Below are positions 21,806 to 34,727 of a stretch of 64,000 bases of DNA, one piece after another (position 1 is the first letter of the stretch; every line of letters begins with the position of its first letter). This DNA is from Candidatus Regiella endosymbiont of Tuberolachnus salignus (lineage in GTDB: Bacteria; Pseudomonadota; Gammaproteobacteria; Enterobacterales; Enterobacteriaceae): positions 3,117,436-3,181,435 of the forward strand of contig NZ_OZ026542.1 of the NCBI RefSeq assembly GCF_964020115.1, in the 5' to 3' direction. The notes below the pieces were generated by a model. That model had not been told where the DNA came from. It did no database searches and saw only the letters and a program-made list of their open reading frames with translations. Made by a program: the position numbers and the translations under genes.

Positions 21806-23476
21806 ATGTGTTCTATTTTTGGCGTGCTGGATATAAAGACTGATCCGGTCGAATTGCGTAAAACCGCCTTAGCGATGTCGCGTCTAATGCGCCACCGTGG
21901 TCCTGATTGGTCGGGGGTTTATGCCAGCGATAAAGCGATATTGGTTCATGAGCGTTTATCTATTGTCGGCGTTAATACCGGTGCTCAACCTCTCTATAAC
22001 CGGAAGCGCACCCATGTTTTGGCGGTTAATGGCGAAATTTATAATCATCAAGCTTTGCGTGCTCAATATGCTGCTCATTACGATTTTCAAACCGCTTCAG
22101 ATTGTGAAGTCATTTTGGCGTTATATCAGCAAAAAGGGGTAAATTTTTTAGATGATCTGCAAGGTATGTTTGCTTTTGTACTCTATGACAGTGAAAAGGA
22201 TGCCTATTTGATTGGGCGTGATCATTTGGGAATTATCCCGCTGTATAGAGGAGAGGATGCATCAGGCAATAAATTTGTTGCGTCAGAAATGAAAGCATTG
22301 GTGCCGATTTCTAACAGTATTAAAATTGAAGAATTTCCAGCCGGCCATTATCTGTGGAGCCAGGACGGTAAAACTTGCAAATATTATGATCGCGATTGGT
22401 TTGATTACGACAAGGTCAAAGATAATGTTACCGATAAAGATAAGCTGCGTAATAGCTTAGAGGCGGCAGTAAAAAGTCATCTGATGTCTGATGTACCCTA
22501 TGGCGTGCTGCTGTCAGGGGGATTGGATTCTTCGATTATCTCCGCCATTAGCAAAAAATTTTCCGCGCGGCGGATCGAAGAGGCGGAAAGCAAAGAAGCC
22601 TGGTGGCCACAGCTTCATTCCTTCGCTGTCGGTTTAAAGGAGGCTCCTGATCTTCGTGCGGCAAAAGAAGTGGCTGATCATCTTGGTACGGTACACCACG
22701 AAATTCATTTCACCGAGCAAGAAGGTATTGACGCGATCCGAGATGTGATTTATCACATTGAAACCTACGATGTCACCACCATTCGTGCGTCAACGCCGAT
22801 GTATCTGATGGCACGTAAAATTAAAGCGATGGGGATCAAAATGGTACTCTCGGGCGAAGGAGCCGATGAAATCTTTGGCGGTTATCTTTATTTCCATAAA
22901 GCCCCTAATGCAAAGGCATTGCATGAAGAAACGGTACGAAAATTACAAGCTTTACATCAGTATGATTGTGCCCGTGCCAATAAAGCCATGTCTGCCTGGG
23001 GTGTTGAAGCCCGCGTTCCCTTTTTAGATAAAAATTTTTTAGAGGTGGCGATGCGCATTAATCCACAAGACAAAATGTGTGTTAATGGAAAAATAGAGAA
23101 ACAGGTTTTACGTGAAAGCTTTTCTTCGTATTTACCCGCGAGCGTAGCCTGGCGGCAAAAAGAGCAATTTTCTGACGGCGTTGGCTACAGTTGGATCGAC
23201 TCATTAAAAGAAATAGCTGAGAAACAAATCAGCGATCAAGATTTAGCGCAATCCGCTGTTCGTTTTCCTTATAATCCGCCGAGCTCTAAAGAAGGTTATT
23301 GGTATCGCACTATTTTTGCCGAATTGTTTCCCTTAGAGAGCGCCGCAGAATGTGTTCCTGGAGGGCCTTCGGTGGCTTGTTCTTCGGCCACAGCCATTGA
23401 ATGGGACGAATCCTTCAAAAATAAGGATGATCCCTCAGGGCGGACAGTAGGGATTCACCAGTCAGCCTATAAATAA
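21806..23476 (+). CDS. asnB: glutamine-hydrolysing asparagine synthetase B
   Basis: AsnB makes asparagine from aspartate, ATP and glutamine. The 556 residues match the E. coli enzyme (554). Cys2 (MCSIFGV) is the glutaminase nucleophile; RHRGPDWSG, NGEIYNH and ASDCEV form the glutamine site. The synthetase domain has the pyrophosphate loop LSGGLDSS and the later GEGADEIFGGY. Three bases separate the ribosome-binding site AGGGAGA...TT from the ATG region, giving a normal start. The gene is intact, so asparagine synthesis appears retained. Confidence 0.97.
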   Translation: MCSIFGVLDIKTDPVELRKTALAMSRLMRHRGPDWSGVYASDKAILVHERLSIVGVNTGAQPLYNRKRTHVLAVNGEIYNHQALRAQYAAHYDFQTASDCEVILALYQQKGVNFLDDLQGMFAFVLYDSEKDAYLIGRDHLGIIPLYRGEDASGNKFVASEMKALVPISNSIKIEEFPAGHYLWSQDGKTCKYYDRDWFDYDKVKDNVTDKDKLRNSLEAAVKSHLMSDVPYGVLLSGGLDSSIISAISKKFSARRIEEAESKEAWWPQLHSFAVGLKEAPDLRAAKEVADHLGTVHHEIHFTEQEGIDAIRDVIYHIETYDVTTIRASTPMYLMARKIKAMGIKMVLSGEGADEIFGGYLYFHKAPNAKALHEETVRKLQALHQYDCARANKAMSAWGVEARVPFLDKNFLEVAMRINPQDKMCVNGKIEKQVLRESFSSYLPASVAWRQKEQFSDGVGYSWIDSLKEIAEKQISDQDLAQSAVRFPYNPPSSKEGYWYRTIFAELFPLESAAECVPGGPSVACSSATAIEWDESFKNKDDPSGRTVGIHQSAYK

Positions 23477-23480
23477 TTGA

Positions 23481-23583
23481 TGTAGCCGAAGCAGTTTAAT
23501 TTGATTCAAGGCGGAGGAGCGCAGACCAAATAGTACGGCAAGCGACGACAACACTTAAATCAAATTAAACTGATTTGGCTATA
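23481..23583. repeat. family B palindromic repeat
   Basis: This 103-bp element has inverted ends TGTAGCCGAAGCAGTTTAAT and a complement ending AAACTGATTTGGCTATA. A related full copy is at 40881-40986 and a truncated copy at 56296-56329. It lies just after asnB. Confidence 0.8.
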
Positions 23584-23656
23584 TTGCGCATTCCTGTACA
23601 GGCGCGGCCTAAAGTGGCGCCTGCCCTCCTTTAAACATAAAAATGGATTAAATTAA

Positions 23657-24160
23657 TCAGGCTCTACTTAACTCAAAGAAAGGTCTCCACATCTTATATT
23701 GCTGGAGTTTCGCCTCTAGCCCTTCTTTATCTCCGCGATTGATTATGTCTTGGAATTCTCTCTGTACTTCTACGGGCAGTGCACGCATGCGTTCAGGGAA
23801 TTTTTGCATATCTTCAGCTCGGTGATGAAAATATAAAGATACCTGCGCCGACATAAAAGCAGCGACACCTATCGTCATTTTTTTGATTACTTGCAGCGTC
23901 TCCTCATTAAATACCCTTTCTGAACCTGACTGATTTTTGTATAAATCATTTGTCCCATAAGCTGCTATCAGCCATGAAGATCCCATTATAAGAGAAGTGC
24001 CCCCTATTACAGCAGCGCCACATAAAAGGTTATACATTTTACTGCTGACATTGCACACGCCAATAAGTGACAAGCCTACGCTTGTTGGAGCACCGCGTGT
24101 ATTGTTTGCTAGAGAAATCGGATTCGTTGTAGGTAGAACTGCTTCTATGTTATTAGGCAT
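23657..24160 (-). CDS. unknown protein with two membrane segments
   Basis: I do not recognise this 167-residue protein. After a polar N-terminus of about 40 residues come two hydrophobic segments, roughly residues 44-67 (YNLLCGAAVIGGTSLIMGSS and on) and 92-110 (MTIGVAAFMSAQVSLYF). A charged amphipathic C-terminal half follows (EDMQKFPERMRALPVEVQRE, DIINRGDKEGLEAKL). There is no cleavable signal peptide. A helical-hairpin membrane protein, such as a secreted effector that inserts in host membranes, is conceivable, but only by general shape. The start has AGGAGAA upstream, supporting real expression. Confidence 0.65.
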   Translation of the reverse strand: MPNNIEAVLPTTNPISLANNTRGAPTSVGLSLIGVCNVSSKMYNLLCGAAVIGGTSLIMGSSWLIAAYGTNDLYKNQSGSERVFNEETLQVIKKMTIGVAAFMSAQVSLYFHHRAEDMQKFPERMRALPVEVQREFQDIINRGDKEGLEAKLQQYKMWRPFFELSRA

Positions 24161-24902
24161 TATTCTTCTCCTAAATAGGTGGCTTCTTTTTTACAAACCC
24201 GCCCTAATAATGATGAATAACACAGATGTGATTGCAACGATCATCTATTAAGCGGACAGTTACAATATTTGTAGCATCAATGTTAAGAAGCTATCAACAT
24301 ATCGTTAACATAGTGATTTTATTTTTGATATAAAATGAGGGTTTTTGATATAAAACGAAGAAAAAATTGAATATCACGAAGCTGAAAACGACCGCCAACG
24401 TAGCTTTTCCATCACTGGAGGCGTATTTGATATCGTAGGTTTGGCATCTAATCGATGGATTTTGCCCATTATTTTCCTCGTTTGAGCTTTGTTAAAGAAG
24501 ATTTCGAATAGATTCTTAGGGGGTATTCCCGCCGATTACTTTTTGCAGAAGGGAATAAAAAAGCCATTAGTTTTATAGAAAGAAATATTGACAATATCAG
24601 CAACGCACAATTTTGTGGCATTTATTTCAATGAAATAAAGTATAGAGAAGTCGGCTACTGGTCTATTAACATACTACACTACCGCTAATAGCAGCGCAGC
24701 AGAAGGTGATCTTAATTGATGTCCGTATTTCTTGTTTAAAACTGGAAAATTATTACTATTCTCTTTATCCAAACGAAAATAGAGATAGAATGGATGGTCA
24801 TCTTCAAGCTCCTTTTCTTGAATTCGCTGCATGGTGCTTGCGCTGACGTAAATGAGGGGATATCTGTAGTTATCCCTTTGAATCATTGAGGAATGTGTCA
24901 GT
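24161..24902. other. decayed intergenic region
   Basis: About 740 bases hold no convincing intact gene. An open stretch at 24524-24688 (plus strand, no start codon) reads IERNIDNISNAQFCGIYFNE near its middle. A 70-codon minus-strand frame at 24674-24886 begins MIQRDNYRYPLIYVSAS. Both look like relics of genes I cannot name. A half copy of the family C repeat (AGATTTCGAATAGATTCT) lies near 24498-24515. Confidence 0.45.
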
Positions 24903-26354
24903 ATGCATTTTCGTGCTATAGCCCGTATTGTTGGATTTTTGGTTATCTTATTCTCGGTAACTATGTTTATTCCTGGTTTGGTGGCATTGATCTATCACGA
25001 TGGGGCGGGACGTGCCTTTGGCGAAACTTTTTTCGTGGTCTTAATTATTGGGCTATTGCTTTGGCTGCCGAACAAAACACAGAAGCACGAGCTGAAATCT
25101 CGTGAGGGTTTTTTGATTGTGATTCTTTTTTGGACGGTATTAGGAAGCGTTGGAGCCTTGCCTTTTATATTTTCTGAGCGGCCTAATCTTTCGGTCAGTG
25201 ATGCCTTTTTCGAATCTTTTTCCGCACTGACCACGACCGGGGCGACAACGTTGGCAGGTTTAGACTCTTTACCTAAAGCCATTTTATTTTATCGACAAAT
25301 GCTGCAATGGTTAGGCGGAATGGGAATCATTGTATTAGCCGTCGCTATTTTGCCAATTCTTGGCGTGGGAGGCATGCAATTATATCGAGCAGAAATGCCG
25401 GGTCCGTTGAAAGATAACAAAATGCGTCCAAGGATTGCAGAAACGGCTAAAACACTTTGGTTAATTTACCTATTGTTGACCATCCTCTGTGCATTTGCCC
25501 TCTGGTGCGCAGGGATGTCAGTATTTGACGCCATATCCCATAGTTTTTCAACTATTGCCATTGGTGGTTTTTCTACCCATGATGCAAGCATTGGTTATTT
25601 TTCTAGTCCTGCTATCAATACCATCATTGCAATATTCTTACTGATTTCCGCTTGTAATTTTAGTCTACATTTTGCGGCGTTGAGTGGCTTAAATTTAAAG
25701 GCTTATTGGCGTGATTTAGAGTTTCGGGTTTTTATTTTCATACAACTGATATTGGTGACTATTTGTACCGCAGTGCTGTGGCAGTACAATGTATATCCAT
25801 CCCACTCAGATACATTGAATCATGCTTTTTTTCAAGTAGTGTCGATGGCCACTACGGCAGGTTTCACGACTGATACTTTCGCTAAATGGCCATCATTTTT
25901 GCCAATGCTATTGCTCTCTTCTGCTTTTATTGGTGGTTGTGCGGGTTCAACCGGTGGTGGTTTGAAAGTCATTCGTATCATCCTACTATACTTACAGGGA
26001 TCGAGAGAATTAAAACGGTTAGTTCATCCAAACGCGGTTTACACCATAAAATTGGGGCGTCGTGCGCTACCAGAAAGGATCCTCGAAGCAGTCTGGGGTT
26101 TTTTCTCAGCTTATGCATTAGTCTTTATCATTAGTGTATTAGCTATTATTGCAACGGGAGTGGATGAGTTTTCGGCGTTTTCCGCTGTTACTGCAAGTCT
26201 AAACAATTTAGGGCCGGGACTAGGCGTTGTAGCGGATAATTTTATTTCTATGAACGATACTGCAAAGTGGATTTTAGTGATCACCATGTTATTCGGTCGT
26301 TTGGAAATATTTACTCTACTGGTTTTATTTACGCCGACATTTTGGCGTGAATAA
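24903..26354 (+). CDS. trkH: Trk potassium uptake protein TrkH
   Basis: TrkH is the membrane-spanning potassium channel subunit of the Trk system and works with cytosolic TrkA. The 483 residues equal the E. coli length. Repeated selectivity-filter segments are visible: TTTGATTLAG, STIAIGGFST, SMATTAGFTT and NNLGPGLG. The loop GGCAGSTGGGLKVIRI is characteristic of the family. It is followed 23 bases later by hemG, the same order as next to rrnA in E. coli. trkA is not in this window. Confidence 0.96.
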   Translation: MHFRAIARIVGFLVILFSVTMFIPGLVALIYHDGAGRAFGETFFVVLIIGLLLWLPNKTQKHELKSREGFLIVILFWTVLGSVGALPFIFSERPNLSVSDAFFESFSALTTTGATTLAGLDSLPKAILFYRQMLQWLGGMGIIVLAVAILPILGVGGMQLYRAEMPGPLKDNKMRPRIAETAKTLWLIYLLLTILCAFALWCAGMSVFDAISHSFSTIAIGGFSTHDASIGYFSSPAINTIIAIFLLISACNFSLHFAALSGLNLKAYWRDLEFRVFIFIQLILVTICTAVLWQYNVYPSHSDTLNHAFFQVVSMATTAGFTTDTFAKWPSFLPMLLLSSAFIGGCAGSTGGGLKVIRIILLYLQGSRELKRLVHPNAVYTIKLGRRALPERILEAVWGFFSAYALVFIISVLAIIATGVDEFSAFSAVTASLNNLGPGLGVVADNFISMNDTAKWILVITMLFGRLEIFTLLVLFTPTFWRE

Positions 26355-26377
26355 TCCTTCAATAAAGGCTCATCAGC

Positions 26378-26926
26378 ATGAAAGTCTTAATACTCTACGC
26401 TAGCCGAGACGGACAAACACAAAAAATTGCCGCTTATATTACTAATCAACTATCGAAGATGGCTATTTGTGAGGTGCAAGCGTTATCTTCGTCGATTGAA
26501 ATCGATTTAGCGCAATATCAAAAAATTATGATTGGTGCGTCGGTTCATTATGGGCACTTTAGCCCTGTACTGAACACATTTATCAAGCGCCACATAGCGC
26601 AGCTCTATCAGCTGCCTGGCGCATTTTTTGCTGTTAACTTGACAGCGCGCAAATTGGAGAAACGTTCACCGCAAACAAATACGTATGTGTCTAAATTTTT
26701 GTCTCGCACCCCTTGGCAGCCAAAATTATGTGCCGTATTTGCTGGAGCATTACGTTATCCACAGTACAGTTGGTTTGATCGCGTTATAATACAATTTATT
26801 ATGCGTATCACTGGAGGTGAGACACAGACCGATAAGGAGGTGGAATACACAGATTGGCAACAAGTGAATCATTTTGCTCAAGATTTTTTACATTTATCGC
26901 CTAAAAAGCAGGCGAATGAGGTTTGA
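26378..26926 (+). CDS. hemG: menaquinone-dependent protoporphyrinogen oxidase HemG
   Basis: HemG oxidises protoporphyrinogen IX to protoporphyrin IX in haem synthesis, passing electrons to quinones. It is a flavodoxin-like protein of 182 residues (E. coli 181). The FMN-binding loop is ILYASRDGQTQKIA at the N-terminus, followed by GASVHYGHFSP and the family insert SRTPWQPKLCAVFAGALRYP. It probably shares a transcript with trkH and lies directly upstream of the rRNA promoters. Confidence 0.95.
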   Translation: MKVLILYASRDGQTQKIAAYITNQLSKMAICEVQALSSSIEIDLAQYQKIMIGASVHYGHFSPVLNTFIKRHIAQLYQLPGAFFAVNLTARKLEKRSPQTNTYVSKFLSRTPWQPKLCAVFAGALRYPQYSWFDRVIIQFIMRITGGETQTDKEVEYTDWQQVNHFAQDFLHLSPKKQANEV

Positions 26927-26970
26927 TTGATGAAATAAAGAGCATCTAATTTTTTTTCTTAAATTAAAGG

Positions 26971-26998
26971 TTGCAGGTGTTAATAAAGGGGCTATAAT
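26971..26998 (+). promoter_or_regulatory. rRNA promoter P1
   Basis: TTGCAG (26971-26976) and TATAAT (26993-26998) are spaced by 16 bases, followed by a GC-rich stretch (GCGACCCC) like the stringent discriminator of rRNA promoters. It lies about 270 bases before the mature 16S end. An AT-rich run upstream (26950-26965) could serve as an UP element. Confidence 0.8.
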
Positions 26999-27038
26999 GC
27001 GACCCCACAGAAGAAGGGGAGCTTGGTAAAAGAAGGCC

Positions 27039-27066
27039 TTGACTCTGAGAGAAGAAAGGGTAGAAT
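27039..27066 (+). promoter_or_regulatory. rRNA promoter P2
   Basis: TTGACT (27039-27044) and TAGAAT (27061-27066) have a 16-base spacer and a GCGCCC discriminator just downstream. The tandem P1/P2 arrangement is the standard enterobacterial rRNA layout. Confidence 0.8.
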
Positions 27067-27097
27067 GCGCCCTCTCGTTGTAAGGCTAGACGAGAAG

Positions 27098-27112
27098 CTC
27101 TTTAACAATTTA
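27098..27112 (+). promoter_or_regulatory. rRNA antitermination boxA
   Basis: GCTCTTTAACAATTT matches the enterobacterial boxA where the Nus factors assemble. A second copy (GCTCTTTAACAATCT) lies in the 16S-23S spacer near 29024-29038. Confidence 0.75.
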
Positions 27113-27268
27113 TCAGACAATCTGTGTGGGCACTGGCGAGTGCGCTGTTGTGCTGCGCTGTAATATTGGGGCAGTAGAAGCAGTATAAAAACAAACAGCG
27201 GATTGGATTTTGTTTTTTTATGGAAACATAATAGAAAGCAGGGTTTATGAAGTTGTTAAAAAAGTAAT

Positions 27269-28811
<1,543 letters not shown>

Positions 28812-28912
28812 CCAAAGATGGCGGCTACGCTGAGTGCTCACACAGATTGTCTGATGAAAGTAGCTAGTGGTTTTTATGGAGAGAGCGTTCTTCATAGGGA
28901 CGATGTAGCCAT

Positions 28913-28988
28913 GTCCCCTTCGTCTAGAGGCCTAGGACACCGCCCTTTCACGGCGGTAACAGGGGTTCGAACCCCCTAGGGGACGCCA
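28913..28988 (+). tRNA. gltT: tRNA-Glu (TTC)
   Basis: A 76-nucleotide cloverleaf runs from GTCCCCTTCGTCTAGAGG to an encoded CCA, with anticodon TTC in the loop of CGCCCTTTCACGGCG. It lies in the 16S-23S spacer, as in one of the two rRNA spacer types of enterobacteria. Confidence 0.97.
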
Positions 28989-29098
28989 ATTTGCAAAGAC
29001 AAGGGTCTATGCGTATTGAATATGCTCTTTAACAATCTGGAACAAGCGAGTAATGAACAGCGAGAAGTGTTTATTAGTAAGACACTTTCGGGTTGTGA

Positions 29099-32008
<2,910 letters not shown>

Positions 32009-32077
32009 CACAACACCGAAAGTGTTTTGGTTTACGCGCTTGTTAACAGATTAGCTGTGTACGCAGCATACAGAATT

Positions 32078-32197
32078 TGCCTGGCGGCTATAGCGCGGTG
32101 GCACCACCTGAGCCCATTCCGAACTCAGCAGTGAAACACCGTTGCGCCTATGGTAGTGTGGGGTCTCCCCATGTGAGAGTCGGTCACCGCCAGGCAC
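32078..32197 (+). rRNA. rrf: 5S ribosomal RNA
   Basis: A 120-nucleotide RNA starting TGCCTGGCGGC and ending in the complementary GCCAGGCAC closes the standard 5S stem. Internal conserved CCGAACTCAG is present. Confidence 0.96.
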
Positions 32198-32259
32198 CCA
32201 ATACCACAAGCCTCTTGTTCAATGCCAGAGGCCTTTTTCTCGAAAATCAAAAAATCGGT

Positions 32260-32336
32260 GGTGCGGTAGTTCAGCTGGTTAGAATACCGGCCTGTCACGC
32301 CGGGGGTCGCGGGTTCGAACCCCGTCCGCACCGCCA
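32260..32336 (+). tRNA. aspT: tRNA-Asp (GTC)
   Basis: A 77-nucleotide cloverleaf with acceptor GGTGCGG pairing with CCGCACC, anticodon GTC in GCCTGTCACGC, and encoded CCA. It follows 5S, as at E. coli rrnC. Confidence 0.97.
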
Positions 32337-32344
32337 CCCTAACT

Positions 32345-32420
32345 AGGGGCGTAGTTCAATTGGTAGAGCACCGGTCTCCAAAACCGGGTGTTGGGAGTTC
32401 GAGCCTCTCCGCCCCTGCCA
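32345..32420 (+). tRNA. trpT: tRNA-Trp (CCA)
   Basis: A 76-nucleotide cloverleaf with acceptor AGGGGCG, anticodon CCA in GGTCTCCAAAACC and encoded 3' CCA. It lies eight bases after tRNA-Asp, the same pair as at E. coli rrnC. Confidence 0.97.
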
Positions 32421-32426
32421 AATAAA

Positions 32427-32454
32427 AATCCCCTGCATAAGCAGGGGATTTTTT
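32427..32454 (+). terminator. rRNA operon terminator
   Basis: AATCCCCTGC, a four-base loop and GCAGGGGATT form a strong stem followed by a run of six T. It lies directly after tRNA-Trp and ends the rRNA transcript. Confidence 0.92.
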
Positions 32455-32652
32455 GTGGTTGGCGTTCGTAAAATGTGAGTACATTGAGATTTTTTATAAC
32501 CGACAGAGCCGGCATTCAAGGATTAGGCTATGTTGCTCCCACCATTTTAGCCAGCGATTAGAGAAACATTTGAAAACAGGTATGACCGAAATTGACCGCC
32601 CACTTCAGCTTACAACAGTTAACACCTTCGATTTGCTACTAGAGATGACGAC

Positions 32653-33063
32653 ATGGGAAATAGTGAAGAATGGGATAATCAGGCTGAACATACTCGGCAG
32701 ATTATTGAGGAATTGATTAATGATGGTAGTGATTTGCGTGCATTATATATGATTGAACATCATTTTTCTGCTCATGATGCGGATGTGCTGAAAATTGCCG
32801 CTGCGAGTGCGTTTCAGTTGGGGTATGAAGTCACTGATACTGAGGAGCTAAAACTTGAAGATGGTTCGATTATCTTATGTTTTGATGCTATTAAAGGAAC
32901 TACCCTTGATGCTGAATTGATCGATATCCAGGTAGTGCAATTAGTCAATATAGCTAATAAGTGTAATGTTAATTACGATGGATGGGGTACATATTATCAA
33001 GATCCTAATGGTGAAATTGATGATGAAATTGAATGGCTTGGCGATGATGGTAAACGTCATTAA
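32653..33063 (+). CDS. rraB: ribonuclease E activity regulator RraB
   Basis: RraB binds RNase E and changes which transcripts the degradosome cuts. The 136-residue protein matches the E. coli family member: [38 protein letters not shown] and the highly conserved [14 protein letters not shown], with an acidic C-terminal tail. It sits just after the rRNA operon terminator rather than in its E. coli location. The 200 bases upstream show no clear promoter. Confidence 0.92.
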   Translation: MGNSEEWDNQAEHTRQIIEELINDGSDLRALYMIEHHFSAHDADVLKIAAASAFQLGYEVTDTEELKLEDGSIILCFDAIKGTTLDAELIDIQVVQLVNIANKCNVNYDGWGTYYQDPNGEIDDEIEWLGDDGKRH

Positions 33064-33126
33064 AAATTAATTATAATTTAATCTGTAAATACTGACTAAA
33101 TTATAATTATTATAAGGTATAGGAAA

Positions 33127-33660
33127 CTAATTTTGATTCAATCGTCTATTTAATGCCTCTGGTACGCTATAACCCGGCAGTATCGTACCATTTTCCAGTA
33201 GGATTGAAGGGGTACCTTGTACACCGAGTTCAATGCCTAAATTATAGTGTTTAGCTAGATCTATTTCGCAGGACGCCGGAGAAATAGTTTCACCTTTCAT
33301 GGCATTATCCAAAGATTTTTTCCGATCAGCAGTACACCAAATCGATTCCATGACCTTTGCTGCTCCCTTTTTTTCTCTTTCCTTTGCTTCTTCCTTCCAA
33401 TTCCGTGGAAATGCTAAATACTGAACAGTAATTCCTAAATCATTATATTCTTTCATTTTATTGTGCAATTTGTGGCAAAAACCACAGCTAATATCAGTAA
33501 ATATGGTAACCACATGTTTCTCTTTTGGTGCCTTGTATATGATCATTTCATTTGCTAAGTTTTTTAGTCTGGCGTCAATAGATTCATTATTGATATTAGC
33601 GTAGGAAAATTTAACGAATAAAAATATCAAAATCGGCAGTAGTGGTAAAACTTTTTTCAT
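33127..33660 (-). CDS. dsbC: DsbC-like thiol isomerase lacking the dimerisation domain
   Basis: DsbC normally isomerises wrong disulfides in the periplasm as a V-shaped dimer. This 177-residue version has a signal peptide (MKKVLPLLPILIFLFVKFSYA) and then goes almost directly to the linker helix and catalytic domain: RLKNLANEMIIYKAPKEKHV, TDISCGFCHKLH (CxxC active site), SIWCTAD, SPASC and GVQGTPSILLENG. The N-terminal dimerisation domain of about 55-60 residues present in E. coli DsbC (236 aa) is missing. The catalytic core looks intact, so the protein may act as a monomeric oxidase or reductase. It lies 49 bases after xerD, as in E. coli, but recJ does not follow. Confidence 0.88.
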   Translation of the reverse strand: MKKVLPLLPILIFLFVKFSYANINNESIDARLKNLANEMIIYKAPKEKHVVTIFTDISCGFCHKLHNKMKEYNDLGITVQYLAFPRNWKEEAKEREKKGAAKVMESIWCTADRKKSLDNAMKGETISPASCEIDLAKHYNLGIELGVQGTPSILLENGTILPGYSVPEALNRRLNQN

Positions 33661-33709
33661 GGTCTTGTCCTATGTTTTAATTATTTCTATTAAATTATAA
33701 CTAACTTTA

Positions 33710-34612
33710 TTATGCGCGAGGATGGTGTCGTTGATGTAGCTGTTTAAGCCTTTCAGTTGCTACATGAGTATAGATTTGTGTGGTTGATAAATTACTGTGT
33801 CCTAATAACATTTGTACTACACGTAAATCAGCTCCATGATTTAATAAATGTGTGGCAAATGCATGACGTAAAACATGAGGTGATAGTCGTTCACTGTCAA
33901 TGTTAGCAAGGATCGCATAATGTTTAATACGATACCAGAAAGTTTGACGGGTCATTTTTTGGCATCGATTACTAGGAAAGAAAGCATCTAATGCTTGGCC
34001 ATTAACCAACCAAGGACGCCCGTGCTCTATATATTGCTCAATCCAGTATAAGGCTTCTTCTCCTAAGGGCACTAATCGTTCCTTGTTGCCTTTGCCAATG
34101 ACGCGCAATACCCCTTGACGTAGACTGATATCACTGATTATTAATCCAACCAATTCAGAAACACGCAAACCAGTGGCATAGAGCACTTCTAGCATGGTTT
34201 TATCACGTAATTGTAATGGAATATCTACATTGGGGGCATTTAACAATGCTTCAACTTGTTTTTCACTTAAATCTTTAGGCAAACGTTGTGGTAATTTAGG
34301 TGAAGAAAGTAATGCAGTGGGATCATTGATCCGTAGTTTTTCACGATATAAATATTGAAAAAAACGTTTCATGGCACTGAGTAAGCGTGCTGAGCTGGTC
34401 GCTTTATAGTGACTATCAATTCGTTCGGCAAAAAAGCGTTGTAGATCGAGCACCTGTGCACACAATAAATGGCTGCCATGCTGTTGTAACCAATGCGCCA
34501 GCGTCTGTAAATCTAGTCGATAAGATATTAATGTGTTTTCAGCTAAATTCCGCTCGAGCCATATGGCATCAAGAAATTGTTCAATCAACTCAATATCATT
34601 TTGAGGTTGCAT
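33710..34612 (-). CDS. xerD: site-specific tyrosine recombinase XerD
   Basis: XerD acts with XerC at dif to resolve chromosome dimers. The 300 residues match E. coli (298). The N-terminal core-binding domain (IEQFLDAIWLERNLAENTL) is followed by the catalytic domain with Arg in ATGLRVSELVGL, Lys in GKGNKERLVPL, HVLRHAFATHLL (His and Arg), LLGHSNLSTTQIYTH (His and the nucleophile Tyr). No damage is seen. The chromosomal xerD-dsbC order argues for the housekeeping gene rather than a mobile integrase. Confidence 0.95.
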   Translation of the reverse strand: MQPQNDIELIEQFLDAIWLERNLAENTLISYRLDLQTLAHWLQQHGSHLLCAQVLDLQRFFAERIDSHYKATSSARLLSAMKRFFQYLYREKLRINDPTALLSSPKLPQRLPKDLSEKQVEALLNAPNVDIPLQLRDKTMLEVLYATGLRVSELVGLIISDISLRQGVLRVIGKGNKERLVPLGEEALYWIEQYIEHGRPWLVNGQALDAFFPSNRCQKMTRQTFWYRIKHYAILANIDSERLSPHVLRHAFATHLLNHGADLRVVQMLLGHSNLSTTQIYTHVATERLKQLHQRHHPRA

Positions 34613-34727
34613 GCAAAATTCTCAGCATGGATATGACGGTATTGGCTTAGTACTTTAGCCAATTAATAATATTGATTTATGTAGTGAATATCGTCTGACA
34701 GCGCAGTATAGAGAAATAGGAGAGTCT

